From the NCBI GenBank assembly GCA_900766395.1, contig CAAFWB010000030.1, forward strand, positions 1-13,109: a stretch of DNA of 13,109 nucleotides. Reading direction: 5' to 3'. The stretch comes from Clostridia bacterium (GTDB taxonomy: Bacteria > Bacillota > Clostridia > Christensenellales > UBA1242). The translations under genes were made by a program, and so were the position numbers. Positions 1 through 7,525 of this stretch are shown piece by piece; positions within the stretch are counted from its first letter, which is position 1; each line of letters opens with the position of its first letter. A model generated the notes under the pieces. It had not been told where the DNA came from. It did no database searches and was given only the letters and a program-made list of their open reading frames with translations.

Positions 1-57
1 AAAGAAATTAATGATCTTTTTAGATTTTTAGAATCAATAGAAAAGAGTCTCAGTTGA
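1..57 (+). CDS. Possible 3' end of a second, convergent hsdS gene (partial)
   Basis: Frame 1 is open from the window edge to TGA at 55-57 and ends in KEINDLFRFLESIEKSLS. The pattern (hydrophobic heptads ending in IEKSL) resembles the C-terminal coiled coil of type I specificity subunits, and the hsdS on the opposite strand ends in the matching QIEKGLN. The two stop codons lie within 8 bp of each other (50-57), tail to tail, inside an inverted repeat. Only 18 codons are visible, so identity rests on resemblance and position. The match of the last few codons is partly forced by the palindrome. If real, this is a silent or alternative specificity gene. Confidence 0.45.
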   Translation, partial: KEINDLFRFLESIEKSLS

Positions 58-68
58 GACCCTTTTCT
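39..68. repeat. Inverted repeat shared by convergent hsdS ends; possible terminator
   Basis: AGAAAAGAGTCTCA (39-52) and TGAGACCCTTTTCT (55-68) are 14-nt arms separated by GT, with one G-T pair when folded. The arms cover the last codons and stops of both converging reading frames. The element could act as a bidirectional hairpin terminator, although the following T-tract is broken. It could also be an inversion crossover site between two hsdS 3' ends. The sequence alone does not decide between these. Confidence 0.55.
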
Positions 69-1639
69 ATTTGGTTTATTAAATTCATATTTGACTTTAT
101 TAAATGTATTATTTTTACCATTTCATTTTGTGGAGGTATGGGAATAATTAAATTTGTAATATATTCAGTTTTTATATTATTAATGGTATTACCGTGAACT
201 AATTTTCTTATATGATTTCTATAATAATCTGAAGAAAATATAAGTTGAACATAACTTGTTATTTCAGGAGAAATAGGTCGTATTATTCGTAAAAAAGCAC
301 CTATCATAGTTTCACCAATTGTGGTTGTTATAAATCCCGGTTTACCTATAATTTCTTTACTCCCTGTTGATGCTACAATAACAATATCATTTTGTTGTAC
401 TTGTTTTTCAGTGTCATAATATTCTTTAGGTAAAAAAACATCGTCATCAAAAATTTCAATTTTTAAATTATTAATGTTTCCTCCTCTTAATATTCTAATA
501 TTTCCAGTTCCTACATCTTTTTTATCATATGACACACCATTAATTATTTGTATTAAAGCCCCAAGTCTACACCAAGCCCAATTGTTAGGGATGTTAAAAG
601 GTAATATATTATCTATATTTTTATAATCATCTTCACCTATCTTCTCATAATAAGAGTTATCATCACCTTTAAAGATGATAGATTCTTTCTTATCACGCTT
701 GATTTTGCCTTGTTTTATTAACTCTTCTTTTTCTTTTCTGATTCGTTCTAGTAAGACATCTGCGGGCTCATCATTTGGATCCTGTGGGACTAGTTTGCCT
801 CGTATTGCTAAGTCTAGAATTTTGGATTTGAGAGAATCAATTGATTTTAATAAGTTTTTTTTGTTATTATTTAAATCGTTAATTGTGTTTAATAAGCAAC
901 TTACTTTTTTGGAAATATTAAGTTGTTCATTTAGTGGCGGAATTGGATACAGCCAGTTTTCAATGTGTCCTTTATTAATAGATGGAGAATTATCACCTTT
1001 CATAAATTGATTTAAACCATTAACAACATAAGTAGATATCATCAAATAAAAAAGATATTCTGAATGTAAGATGGTATCCGGATTACAAATGTAAAAACCT
1101 GAAGAAGCAATAGGATTATGATAATCCTTATCGACAATCGCAATATTTTTTAAATATGGTCTAACTAATGAAAAAAGAATACATCCTTTGTTAATTTTAC
1201 GACAGGCTCTACTAGGAGCACTCTTTACATGAATTATTTTTGGTGTTGATATTTTTTGTTCTTTATTATCTATAGATTCAATATCAATATATGTAAATAA
1301 ATCACCTTCAGGAACTTTGTTTTCCATTCCTTTAAAACAAGTTATTCCTCTACACCAAGCCCAAGATTTTGGAATCTCAAATGGGATCTCATCTTCAATG
1401 CATTTTACACTTCCATCGGCAAACTTCTCATAATGTAAATTATCATCACCTACAAAAATAACAGTATCATCTTTTATGTCTTTTTGTTTTAACTTCCCAT
1501 CTTTAACCATTTGAAGTTTTTCTGCTCTTATCTTCTCTAATAAAACGGATGCAGGTTCATCATTTGGATCTTGTGGGACTAATTTGCCTCTGATTGCTAA
1601 ATCTAATATTTTTTCTTTTAATTTTGCTGTATCAATCAC
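50..1639 (-). CDS. hsdS: Type I restriction-modification specificity subunit HsdS
   Basis: This is the DNA-recognition subunit of a type I restriction-modification complex; each of its two target recognition domains (TRDs) reads half of a split DNA site. The 529-residue protein has two copies of a conserved module: residues about 7-97 (LKEKILDLAIRGKLVPQDPND... to WAWCR) and about 270-358 (LKSKILDLAIRGKLVPQDPND... to WAWCRLG). Each is followed by a variable TRD closing with IPPLNEQ (about 233-239) or IPPQNE. A helical spacer rich in Asn/Lys/Leu (about 242-272) lies between the halves. The start is GTG at 1637-1639, seven bases after GGAGGA (1647-1652), and overlaps the hsdM stop by 8 bp, so translation is probably coupled. 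Length is slightly above the usual 400-450 residues because each conserved module is extended. Specificity cannot be read from sequence. Confidence 0.95.
   Translation of the reverse strand: MIDTAKLKEKILDLAIRGKLVPQDPNDEPASVLLEKIRAEKLQMVKDGKLKQKDIKDDTVIFVGDDNLHYEKFADGSVKCIEDEIPFEIPKSWAWCRGITCFKGMENKVPEGDLFTYIDIESIDNKEQKISTPKIIHVKSAPSRACRKINKGCILFSLVRPYLKNIAIVDKDYHNPIASSGFYICNPDTILHSEYLFYLMISTYVVNGLNQFMKGDNSPSINKGHIENWLYPIPPLNEQLNISKKVSCLLNTINDLNNNKKNLLKSIDSLKSKILDLAIRGKLVPQDPNDEPADVLLERIRKEKEELIKQGKIKRDKKESIIFKGDDNSYYEKIGEDDYKNIDNILPFNIPNNWAWCRLGALIQIINGVSYDKKDVGTGNIRILRGGNINNLKIEIFDDDVFLPKEYYDTEKQVQQNDIVIVASTGSKEIIGKPGFITTTIGETMIGAFLRIIRPISPEITSYVQLIFSSDYYRNHIRKLVHGNTINNIKTEYITNLIIPIPPQNEMVKIIHLIKSNMNLINQIEKGLN
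761..823. repeat. Direct repeat in hsdS, copy in the central conserved region
   Basis: By eye this 63-base stretch matches 1550-1612 at about 54 positions. It encodes the second copy of the ILDLAIRGKLVPQDPNDEPA module of HsdS. Such in-gene repeats are the usual substrate for swapping or duplicating recognition domains. Confidence 0.75.
1550..1612. repeat. Direct repeat in hsdS, copy in the N-terminal conserved region
   Basis: Partner of the repeat at 761-823, encoding the first ILDLAIRGKLVPQDPNDEPA module. At protein level the similarity continues for roughly 90 residues in both copies, up to the WAWCR motif that precedes each TRD. Confidence 0.75.
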
Positions 1640-3062
1640 AATCTAATCCTCCAAGCAATTCTTGAAGTTTATTCACAGCATCTGTGATTGTGGATACTTT
1701 CTCTTGCATATCAGATAAAAGCTCTGCAACAGATCTATCATCTTGCTCAGTTAAGTCCATCCATTTAAAATCAAGCTTTAGCTGATCTCTTGAATACACT
1801 TCTTTTTTTGAAAATCTTCTCCATCTACAGTTTGGATTTTCTTCAGTATATGTTGGAGTCCTATCTTCTATGTGCCCAGAACAATATAAATTTACGAATT
1901 CATCCAAATCACTACGCTTCATAGGTTTGGTTGCCATCGTATGTTTTACACCTGTTCTATAATCATAAACCCAAATATCTTCTGTTGAAGATCCTTTTTC
2001 AAAGAATAATACATTCGTTTTTACACCATTTGCATAGAAGATTCCGGTTGGAAGTCTTAAAATTGTATGCAAGTTAAAATCTTGTAATAATTTAGCCCTT
2101 ACTTTTGCTGTTGAGTTTCCATCAGTTAAGACATTATCTGGCAAAACGACAGCAGCTCTTCCACCTGTTTTTACAATTGACATAATATGTTGTAAAAAGT
2201 TAACTTGGTTATCTGATGTTTTTATAAATTCAGGTCTATTTGCGTAAACCTCAACGCTTCCTGCAGGTCTAGTCCCAAAAGGAGGATTTGCCAAAATTAC
2301 ATCGAATATTCTATCTGATTTTTCGATTAAAGAATCCTGGCAAACAATTGGACTATTCGTTGTTCCAATATCATGCAAATACAGATTCATTGAAGCCAAT
2401 GTAACAACTAATGGTGTATTATCTGCTCCAAAAAATGCATTATTTCTTAAAAAATTCTGTTTTGAAATTTCCTTGCTCTGAGTTTTCATATGCTCAAAAG
2501 CAGCAAGCAAAAATCCACCCGTTCCACAAGCCGGATCTGCTACAGTTTCTGTGATTTTTGGGTCAACAACATCTACCATTGCTTGAATAAGTGCTCTTGG
2601 TGTAAAATATTGTCCTGCACCACTTTTCTTATCTTGGCCATTCTTCTCAAGAATTGCTTCATATATTGCACCCTTAAAATCGCCCTCCATCATATACCAG
2701 TTTTCACCAGAAACCATATCTATGACTTTAGCTAGTAAAACAGGTCTATCAATTTTGTTTGATGCTTTTGTAAATATTGTTCCAATAAGACCAGAATCTT
2801 TAGCAAGTTCTTTCAAAATTTCTTCATATTTATCAACCAAATCTTGTCCTTTAAGACCTACTAAATCTTTCCATTTATATCCTTCTGGAATATGACTTCC
2901 AAGCCCCAATGTCTCTTTTTCGTCATCCATTTTTAAGAAAAGGATATATGTTAATTGTGTAATATAATCAGTAAAACCAACACCAGCCGCAGCAAGAACA
3001 CCTGCTATATCCCAAACTTTTTTTACTAATGTTGATTCACTTTTCATTTGTTTTTCTGCCAT
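1632..3062 (-). CDS. hsdM: Type I restriction-modification DNA methyltransferase subunit HsdM
   Basis: This subunit transfers a methyl group from S-adenosylmethionine to adenine N6 in the site chosen by HsdS; with HsdS it forms the modification enzyme, and with HsdR the restriction enzyme. The 476-residue protein starts with the HsdM N-terminal helical domain (about 10-130). The N6-adenine methyltransferase fold follows, with GAGQYFTPR at 148-156, the SAM-binding motif DPACGTGGF at 176-184 and the catalytic motif IV NPPF at 259-262. The ATG follows AAAGGTGG, which overlaps the end of hsdR. The gap after the hsdR stop is one base, and the TGA stop overlaps the hsdS start. All key motifs are intact, so the enzyme is probably active. 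Confidence 0.97.
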   Translation of the reverse strand: MAEKQMKSESTLVKKVWDIAGVLAAAGVGFTDYITQLTYILFLKMDDEKETLGLGSHIPEGYKWKDLVGLKGQDLVDKYEEILKELAKDSGLIGTIFTKASNKIDRPVLLAKVIDMVSGENWYMMEGDFKGAIYEAILEKNGQDKKSGAGQYFTPRALIQAMVDVVDPKITETVADPACGTGGFLLAAFEHMKTQSKEISKQNFLRNNAFFGADNTPLVVTLASMNLYLHDIGTTNSPIVCQDSLIEKSDRIFDVILANPPFGTRPAGSVEVYANRPEFIKTSDNQVNFLQHIMSIVKTGGRAAVVLPDNVLTDGNSTAKVRAKLLQDFNLHTILRLPTGIFYANGVKTNVLFFEKGSSTEDIWVYDYRTGVKHTMATKPMKRSDLDEFVNLYCSGHIEDRTPTYTEENPNCRWRRFSKKEVYSRDQLKLDFKWMDLTEQDDRSVAELLSDMQEKVSTITDAVNKLQELLGGLDCD

Positions 3063-3063
3063 T

Positions 3064-5823
3064 TTAAGCCACCTTTAATATAAATCTTGATAATTTTTGT
3101 AATTCGTTAGCAAATACAACTGCATTGCCAAAACTGGTAATTGATTGCTTCCAGAGCTCTGGATCAAATTGATTTAACTCATTTAAGTCAAATGCACCAT
3201 CACCAACCATATATTCTGCAACTTGTTTCATAACTTCTTTTTGATTGTCTGTTAAAACTCGTTGTGCTTGTCCACAATACAAATTAAACCTCTGTAAAAA
3301 ACCACCAAACAAACTACTTAACATTGCTTGTTTTCCATAAACATATCTTGCAATTTGAATTAGGTGAGTTAAAGCATTAACATTTTGTTTCAAATCCAAT
3401 TCTTCAACTCTTCCTTCAGTATCTAATATCCTGTAGTTATTCCAAATATTATATGGGGTATAAAGCTTATTTTCTGCTAGCAACTTATCTCTTAAATCAC
3501 AAAGCATGGAGTATGTAATCACTTTATCTTCTGAATTATAAATAATTCTTAATGCTTCAATTGAATCAGCATTGTCCTTTAAATATTTTTCAAAAGACTC
3601 AATAAAAGTTCTTGCAGCCTCTTTTGAAAAGCCTTTATAAATCACTTTATCTTCCTTATCTGGAGCAAAAGCATAATAACCTCTTTGCATCTCTAGAAGT
3701 TTCTTCCTTGCTTGAATATTTGTGATAAGACAAGATATGAGTTCCAATCTTTCAAAATTACTATCTGAAGAACTAACGAATGGTGGTAAAACACCTTCAT
3801 CAACAGCCTTGTTTATAGAATTTGCCAATGTTCTAGGTGCAAATCCAAAACTATTGATAAATATATCTAAATGCCTCCCAAATAATTGATTATTTTCATA
3901 TCTTCTATGAATAGTTGCACAATAATCTCTAAGCAGTTTCAAATTATCATCACTGACATCTTTATGAGATAAATGTTCCAGTAATTGTTCTAAAGTTAAA
4001 ATTCTTTTTTTATCTCCTACATTGTTTGGAACAGGCATTGTTTTATCGCTTTCTGTAACACCAACAGCATCAACAATATAGAAACAAGATTTTGTTTCGG
4101 CATTAGGGGATACTTCTTTTAGCTTATCATCACTAATAACTCTACATCCTCTACCTTTCATCTGTGTATACAATACTTCCGACTTTACATCGTTCATAAA
4201 TAATACAACTTCTAGAGGTTTTACATCCGTTCCTGTAGCAACAAGAGTTACCGTCACAGCAATTCTAAAATCTTTTTCTGTTCTAAAATCCCTGATAAGA
4301 GCATTTGAATCTCCTGCAGAATAGGTTATTTTTTGAACAAAATTATTTGGAACTTTGTTTTCTTTGAAACATTCTCCAAACACTTTTTTTGCCATCTCTG
4401 CAATCTGTGTTGCATGATTGTCATCTTTTGCGAAAATTAATGTTTTGGGAATATATCTCCAATCTGCATTTCTTTCTGGAAATAAATCAGTATAAATTGA
4501 ATCTCTATAAGCCTTAAGTACAGTTTCAATTTGATTTTGATTCACCACTGAACGGTCAAGTTGTGTTGGAGTGTAATCAATTCTATCACTAGTGATAAAT
4601 TCTGATTTATTATTGGATTTTTTAGCTTTTTCAACAACTTTTTCACCTTGATTTATTGTTCCACCGTGAAGAGTCGCTTCTGTTTTTATTCTGTATACTC
4701 GTGCAGGAACGTTAACACCATCAACCACTGATTCATCATAAGTATATTCTTCAACAATATTTTTATTAAAATATGCATATGCTTCAGGTGTAGGAGTTGC
4801 CGTTAATCCCAAAACTTTAGCATCTTTAAAATAATCTAAAACGGATTTCCATTTTCCATAAATTGAACGATGGCATTCATCAACAATAATAAATTGAAAA
4901 TAATTCGGAGGAAGTTTAAGATCGTTACCTAAAACAATTGTTTTATCATTTTTTTCATCTTCATTTTTTAGAAGAATTTCATCCTCCTTATCTTCATCTT
5001 CCTCTGTTAAATTTTGACCAGTCAAAACAGCAAACAATTTTTGAATTGTTGAAATAACGACATCTCCATTTATATCATCCACTTTTTTTAGTCTATTAAT
5101 TTTGTATAAAGAACTCAATGGTTTTTGTTTTTCTGTTCTGTTAAATAAACTAAACTCACTTTCAGTTTGGCGAGCCAAATTGTTTCTGTCAACTAAGAAT
5201 AATATTCTGTTGGTATTTGTGGTATAGTTTAACATTCTATAAGATGCTAAACAAGCAAGATATGTTTTACCTGAGCCTGTTGCAAGAATTGCTAGAGCTT
5301 TTTTCTTGCCAGATTTAAAAGATTCTTCTAATTTTATTTCTGCATTGTACTGACAATCTCTAAGCCCTTTCTTCTCCAATCTAGGCAACGCACCATACTC
5401 TGATGACATATTAATTAATCTCAACATTTGTTTAGGAGTATGCATAGTTTGTATTTCTTCATACTCACTTTCTGGTTTCAACAAATTCTTAAAATAAATT
5501 TTCTTTCCATTCGCCAAATAAACAAGAGGTATTAAATTTTGATACCATAATCCATACCAATTTTGAGGAGTAACTGCATAAGCTTCGGCTTGACCACCGA
5601 CCTTTTTTTCATCTAAATCATTTTCTTCTTTTTTTGCTTCTACTACAGCAATTGCTTTGCCATCTACAAATAAAAGATAATCACTTTCCTTGTTACCTTT
5701 CATTAATGCTTCTTTAACAGCCAATGCTTTGTTATATACAAATTCATCTCGTGTAACAATATCCCAACCGGAATCATTAAGTTGTTTATCAATTTTCAAC
5801 CTTGCTAATTCTTCAGGCAACAT
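3064..5823 (-). CDS. hsdR: Type I restriction enzyme HsdR (nuclease and translocase subunit)
   Basis: HsdR cuts unmethylated DNA after ATP-driven translocation. The 919-residue protein has an N-terminal PD-(D/E)xK-type nuclease region, with D48 in ESDYLLFVDGK, the E62-A-K64 pair and the downstream QAEAYA motif at 78-83 typical of HsdR. The superfamily 2 helicase motor follows: Walker A ATGSGKT at 181-187, DECH at 315-318, GLTATP at 339-344, GTDVKPLE at 531-538 and QMKGRGCR at 554-561. The C-terminus resembles the EcoEI-type HsdR C-terminal domain. An acidic low-complexity loop (about 274-294) sits between motifs. The ATG at 5821-5823 is eight bases after GGAGG (5832-5836). It is the first gene of the hsdRMS operon, and no frameshift is seen over 2.7 kb. 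Confidence 0.97.
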   Translation of the reverse strand: MLPEELARLKIDKQLNDSGWDIVTRDEFVYNKALAVKEALMKGNKESDYLLFVDGKAIAVVEAKKEENDLDEKKVGGQAEAYAVTPQNWYGLWYQNLIPLVYLANGKKIYFKNLLKPESEYEEIQTMHTPKQMLRLINMSSEYGALPRLEKKGLRDCQYNAEIKLEESFKSGKKKALAILATGSGKTYLACLASYRMLNYTTNTNRILFLVDRNNLARQTESEFSLFNRTEKQKPLSSLYKINRLKKVDDINGDVVISTIQKLFAVLTGQNLTEEDEDKEDEILLKNEDEKNDKTIVLGNDLKLPPNYFQFIIVDECHRSIYGKWKSVLDYFKDAKVLGLTATPTPEAYAYFNKNIVEEYTYDESVVDGVNVPARVYRIKTEATLHGGTINQGEKVVEKAKKSNNKSEFITSDRIDYTPTQLDRSVVNQNQIETVLKAYRDSIYTDLFPERNADWRYIPKTLIFAKDDNHATQIAEMAKKVFGECFKENKVPNNFVQKITYSAGDSNALIRDFRTEKDFRIAVTVTLVATGTDVKPLEVVLFMNDVKSEVLYTQMKGRGCRVISDDKLKEVSPNAETKSCFYIVDAVGVTESDKTMPVPNNVGDKKRILTLEQLLEHLSHKDVSDDNLKLLRDYCATIHRRYENNQLFGRHLDIFINSFGFAPRTLANSINKAVDEGVLPPFVSSSDSNFERLELISCLITNIQARKKLLEMQRGYYAFAPDKEDKVIYKGFSKEAARTFIESFEKYLKDNADSIEALRIIYNSEDKVITYSMLCDLRDKLLAENKLYTPYNIWNNYRILDTEGRVEELDLKQNVNALTHLIQIARYVYGKQAMLSSLFGGFLQRFNLYCGQAQRVLTDNQKEVMKQVAEYMVGDGAFDLNELNQFDPELWKQSITSFGNAVVFANELQKLSRFILKVA

Positions 5824-5855
5824 ATGAATGACCTCCTATTTTTTTTAAATTAAAG

Positions 5856-5880
5856 TTCTGATAATAAAATATTATCAGAA
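5856..5880. promoter_or_regulatory. Perfect inverted repeat in the hsdR leader, possible operator
   Basis: TTCTGATAATA (5856-5866) and TATTATCAGAA (5870-5880) are exact 11-base inverted arms around AAA. The element lies between the candidate hsd promoter (-10 at 5895-5900) and the hsdR RBS, so it would be in or next to the first transcribed bases. It could be a repressor operator or a leader hairpin. It lacks a T-run on the minus strand, so a terminator is less likely. A related half, TTCTGATTAT, occurs at 6135-6144. Confidence 0.5.
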
Positions 5881-5894
5881 GTTGAACTATGTAT

Positions 5895-5926
5895 AGTATA
5901 ACATATAATTTTCATTTTTGTGTAAA
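5895..5926 (-). promoter_or_regulatory. Candidate promoter of the hsdRMS operon
   Basis: On the minus strand, TGTTATACT (5895-5903) is an extended -10 (TG-N-TATACT). A weak TTTACA (5921-5926) lies 20 bases upstream, a long spacer, so the extended -10 may carry the promoter. Transcription would start near 5888, about 65 bases before the hsdR ATG. Confidence 0.45.
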
Positions 5927-6019
5927 ATTACAAAATAAATATAATTTATTTTTATAAAATACTTGCATTTAGCATTTGAAAGAGCAAAAACACACACCAA
6001 CCATTTATGTGAGGTGTTT

Positions 6020-6121
6020 ATGGATAACAAAGTTTTAGCAGAAACAATAAGAACATATTATGATATTAAAATTTCTTTTAACAATAAAATATATATTTTT
6101 CTGTATTTTATTAACCATTAA
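6020..6121 (+). CDS. Small ORF of unknown function, possible gene remnant
   Basis: A 33-residue ORF begins MDNKVLAETIRTYYD and ends in a hydrophobic/aromatic tail (KIYIFLYFINH). Its ATG is preceded by GAGGTG (6011-6016) at a normal distance, which is the main support for translation. The first 15 residues are helix-like and amphipathic, as at the start of small regulators, but the tail does not continue any domain I recognise. It may be the front of a gene truncated by deletion. It is divergent from hsdR. Confidence 0.3.
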   Translation: MDNKVLAETIRTYYDIKISFNNKIYIFLYFINH

Positions 6122-6153
6122 ATTTGAATACTAAGTTCTGATTATATCCACTT

Positions 6154-6351
6154 ATGACGCAAGTGTTGATGTCAGTCCCGCCATTAGAGAACTGTACGCA
6201 CCCTCATGAAAATGAGAAATGCGTGCAGTTTTTCTTTTTACATGAATGTTTTGGTGCAATTATTCCTTTTGAAAAACCAAAACTTGAAAATCCATCTCAC
6301 TTAAATTGGGTAAATTTACAAAGAGATGAACACGGAAACTGGATTAAATAG
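6154..6351 (+). pseudogene. Orphan C-terminal protein fragment (hypothetical)
   Basis: The 65-codon frame has no convincing ribosome binding site before its ATG, and a strong hairpin (6190-6230) lies within its first half. The second half (IIPFEKPKLENPSHLNW, then NLQRDEHGNWIK) reads like the C-terminus of a real protein and has protein-like composition. It ends at a TAG directly followed by an intrinsic terminator. The most economical reading is the surviving tail of a gene whose 5' part was lost or replaced by the hairpin-bearing segment. I do not recognise the family. Confidence 0.3.
6190..6236 (+). terminator. Strong hairpin with T-run
   Basis: AACTGTACGCA (6190-6200) pairs with TGCGTGCAGTT (6220-6230) with one G-T pair. 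Inside it CTCAT pairs with ATGAG around a GAAA loop. TTTC plus TTTTT follows. It has the form of an intrinsic terminator, although no intact gene ends just before it. It lies inside the 6154-6351 frame, which argues against that frame being translated from its first ATG. Confidence 0.6.
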
Positions 6352-6354
6352 CCA

Positions 6355-6382
6355 AGTTAGGCTTAATGCTTAGCTTTTTTTG
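6355..6382 (+). terminator. Intrinsic terminator after the orphan fragment
   Basis: AGTTAGGC (6355-6362) pairs with GCTTAGCT (6368-6375) with two G-T pairs around TTAAT, followed by a T-run to 6381. It begins three bases after the TAG at 6349-6351 and insulates the MerR gene from upstream transcription. Confidence 0.65.
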
Positions 6383-6441
6383 ACTGATATTGATAAAAAT
6401 AAAAAATTTTATGATATAATAAAAATAATTTTAAATTATGC

Positions 6442-6472
6442 TTGACTCTCTCGTTACGAGATACTTTAAGAT
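6442..6472 (+). promoter_or_regulatory. MerR-type promoter/operator with 19-bp spacer
   Basis: TTGACT (-35, 6442-6447) and TAAGAT (-10, 6467-6472) are separated by 19 bp, the over-long spacing characteristic of MerR-family targets. The spacer holds a perfect dyad, TCTCGT-T-ACGAGA (6449-6461). An AAGGAG RBS (6482-6487) and the merR-type gene follow directly. The regulator therefore very probably controls its own expression, twisting the promoter when its ligand binds. Confidence 0.8.
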
Positions 6473-6493
6473 ATTGATAATAAGGAGAAAATT

Positions 6494-7291
6494 ATGTTTA
6501 CTATTGGTACATTTTCAAAACTAGCAAAAACAAATATTAGGACTTTAAGATTTTATGATGAGATTGGTTTGTTTAAGCCAAGTCGTGTAGAAGATAATGG
6601 ATACAGATATTACTCTATGGAAGACTTTAACAAACTTGTTAGAATATTAGAACTTCGTGAACTTGGACTTTCTATAAGTGAAATCAAACAAGTTATCGAT
6701 GGTAAAGACCTAAAAATAGCCCTACAAGATAGGTTAAAAGTTATTGAAAATGAAATTAAACATAGTAAAGACAATTTAATTCTTATAGAAAATATAATAA
6801 GACAAATAGATAAAGGAGAATATATGAATAAGTATCAAGCAAAAGAAATCGTATTACCAGAGATTAATGTATATTATAGGCACGGAATAATTGAAAATAT
6901 GTCCAAATTGTTTGAGTTTGTGTTAGAAGCAGGTCAAGAATGTGAAAAAAACAATCCCAACTTAAAATGTAGGAATTATTGCTATGTAACCTATGAAGCT
7001 CCAGAATATCAAGAAAAAAATGTTGAAATTGAATATTTGGAAGCCGTTGAAGAATTTGGGAAAGAAAGTAAAAATATTAAATTCAAAATAATACCAGAAA
7101 CAAAAGCGATAAGTGTAGACCATAAGGGCCCTTATTCTAAACTTCGTGATGTTTATGCTTTTGCATTAAATTATATTAAAGAAAAAGGATACACTATTGC
7201 CGACAAACCAAGAGAAGTTTATGTAAATGGGTGTTGGGATTGTGAGAGTAAAGAAGATTATTTAACAAGAATTCAAATACCTATTAAATAA
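6494..7291 (+). CDS. MerR-family regulator with GyrI-like effector-binding domain
   Basis: A one-component transcription regulator of 265 residues. Residues 1-70 form the MerR winged helix-turn-helix (FTIGTFSKLAKTNIRTLRFY, then GYRYYSMEDF and LGLSISEIKQVI). Residues about 73-108 form the dimerisation coiled coil. Residues about 113-265 match a GyrI-like/AraC effector-binding domain, ending with the typical VYVNGCWDCESKEDYLTRIQIPI strand. This layout is that of BmrR/BltR-like multidrug sensors, which bind amphipathic or toxic small molecules. The ATG follows AAGGAG by six bases. The gene sits alone between terminators, with a MerR operator in its own promoter and no co-transcribed exporter, so any other target lies elsewhere. 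The ligand is unknown. Confidence 0.92.
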   Translation: MFTIGTFSKLAKTNIRTLRFYDEIGLFKPSRVEDNGYRYYSMEDFNKLVRILELRELGLSISEIKQVIDGKDLKIALQDRLKVIENEIKHSKDNLILIENIIRQIDKGEYMNKYQAKEIVLPEINVYYRHGIIENMSKLFEFVLEAGQECEKNNPNLKCRNYCYVTYEAPEYQEKNVEIEYLEAVEEFGKESKNIKFKIIPETKAISVDHKGPYSKLRDVYAFALNYIKEKGYTIADKPREVYVNGCWDCESKEDYLTRIQIPIK

Positions 7292-7359
7292 TTATGACCG
7301 AGAAAATAATTTTTGTTAATTTGGCGTGCGTACACAACCGCTCGTACTCCGCCACAAAA

Positions 7360-7394
7360 AAATCGCTTGAATTGTTAAGATTCGAGCGATTTTA
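7360..7394 (+). terminator. Intrinsic terminator after the MerR-family gene
   Basis: AAATCGCTTGAAT (7360-7372) pairs with ATTCGAGCGATTT (7380-7392) with one G-T pair around TGTTAAG, followed by TTATT. The A-run before the stem and T-run after it would let it work in both directions. Confidence 0.75.
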
Positions 7395-7525
7395 TTATAA
7401 ATTTCAAATTTTGCTGAACCTTAACAAAATTTAATGAAGATTATCACTCAACTTTTTATGCGAATTTTGTCGAATATAATATATTTGTCCATAATTATGT
7501 TATAAAGATAAGTGGGGGTATTATT

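Noticed and set aside
675..1010. Plus-strand 111-codon ORF inside hsdS
   Set aside because: It is antisense to a gene with unmistakable HsdS domains, has no RBS and no recognisable product.
6390..6420. TTGATA-19-TATAAT as the MerR-gene promoter
   Set aside because: It also has a 19-bp spacer, but its spacer is plain A/T with only a weak dyad and it lies further from the gene. The 6442-6472 element has a GC-containing perfect dyad and better position.
7323..7354. tRNA-like 3' end (ACTCCGCCA) or attachment site before the MerR terminator
   Set aside because: The stretch has a CCGCCA end and GGCG/CGCC plus GTAC/GTAC pairing, but there is no TTCRANY T-loop, anticodon arm or 5' acceptor strand, and no integrase is nearby. 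A tRNA or att call is not supported.
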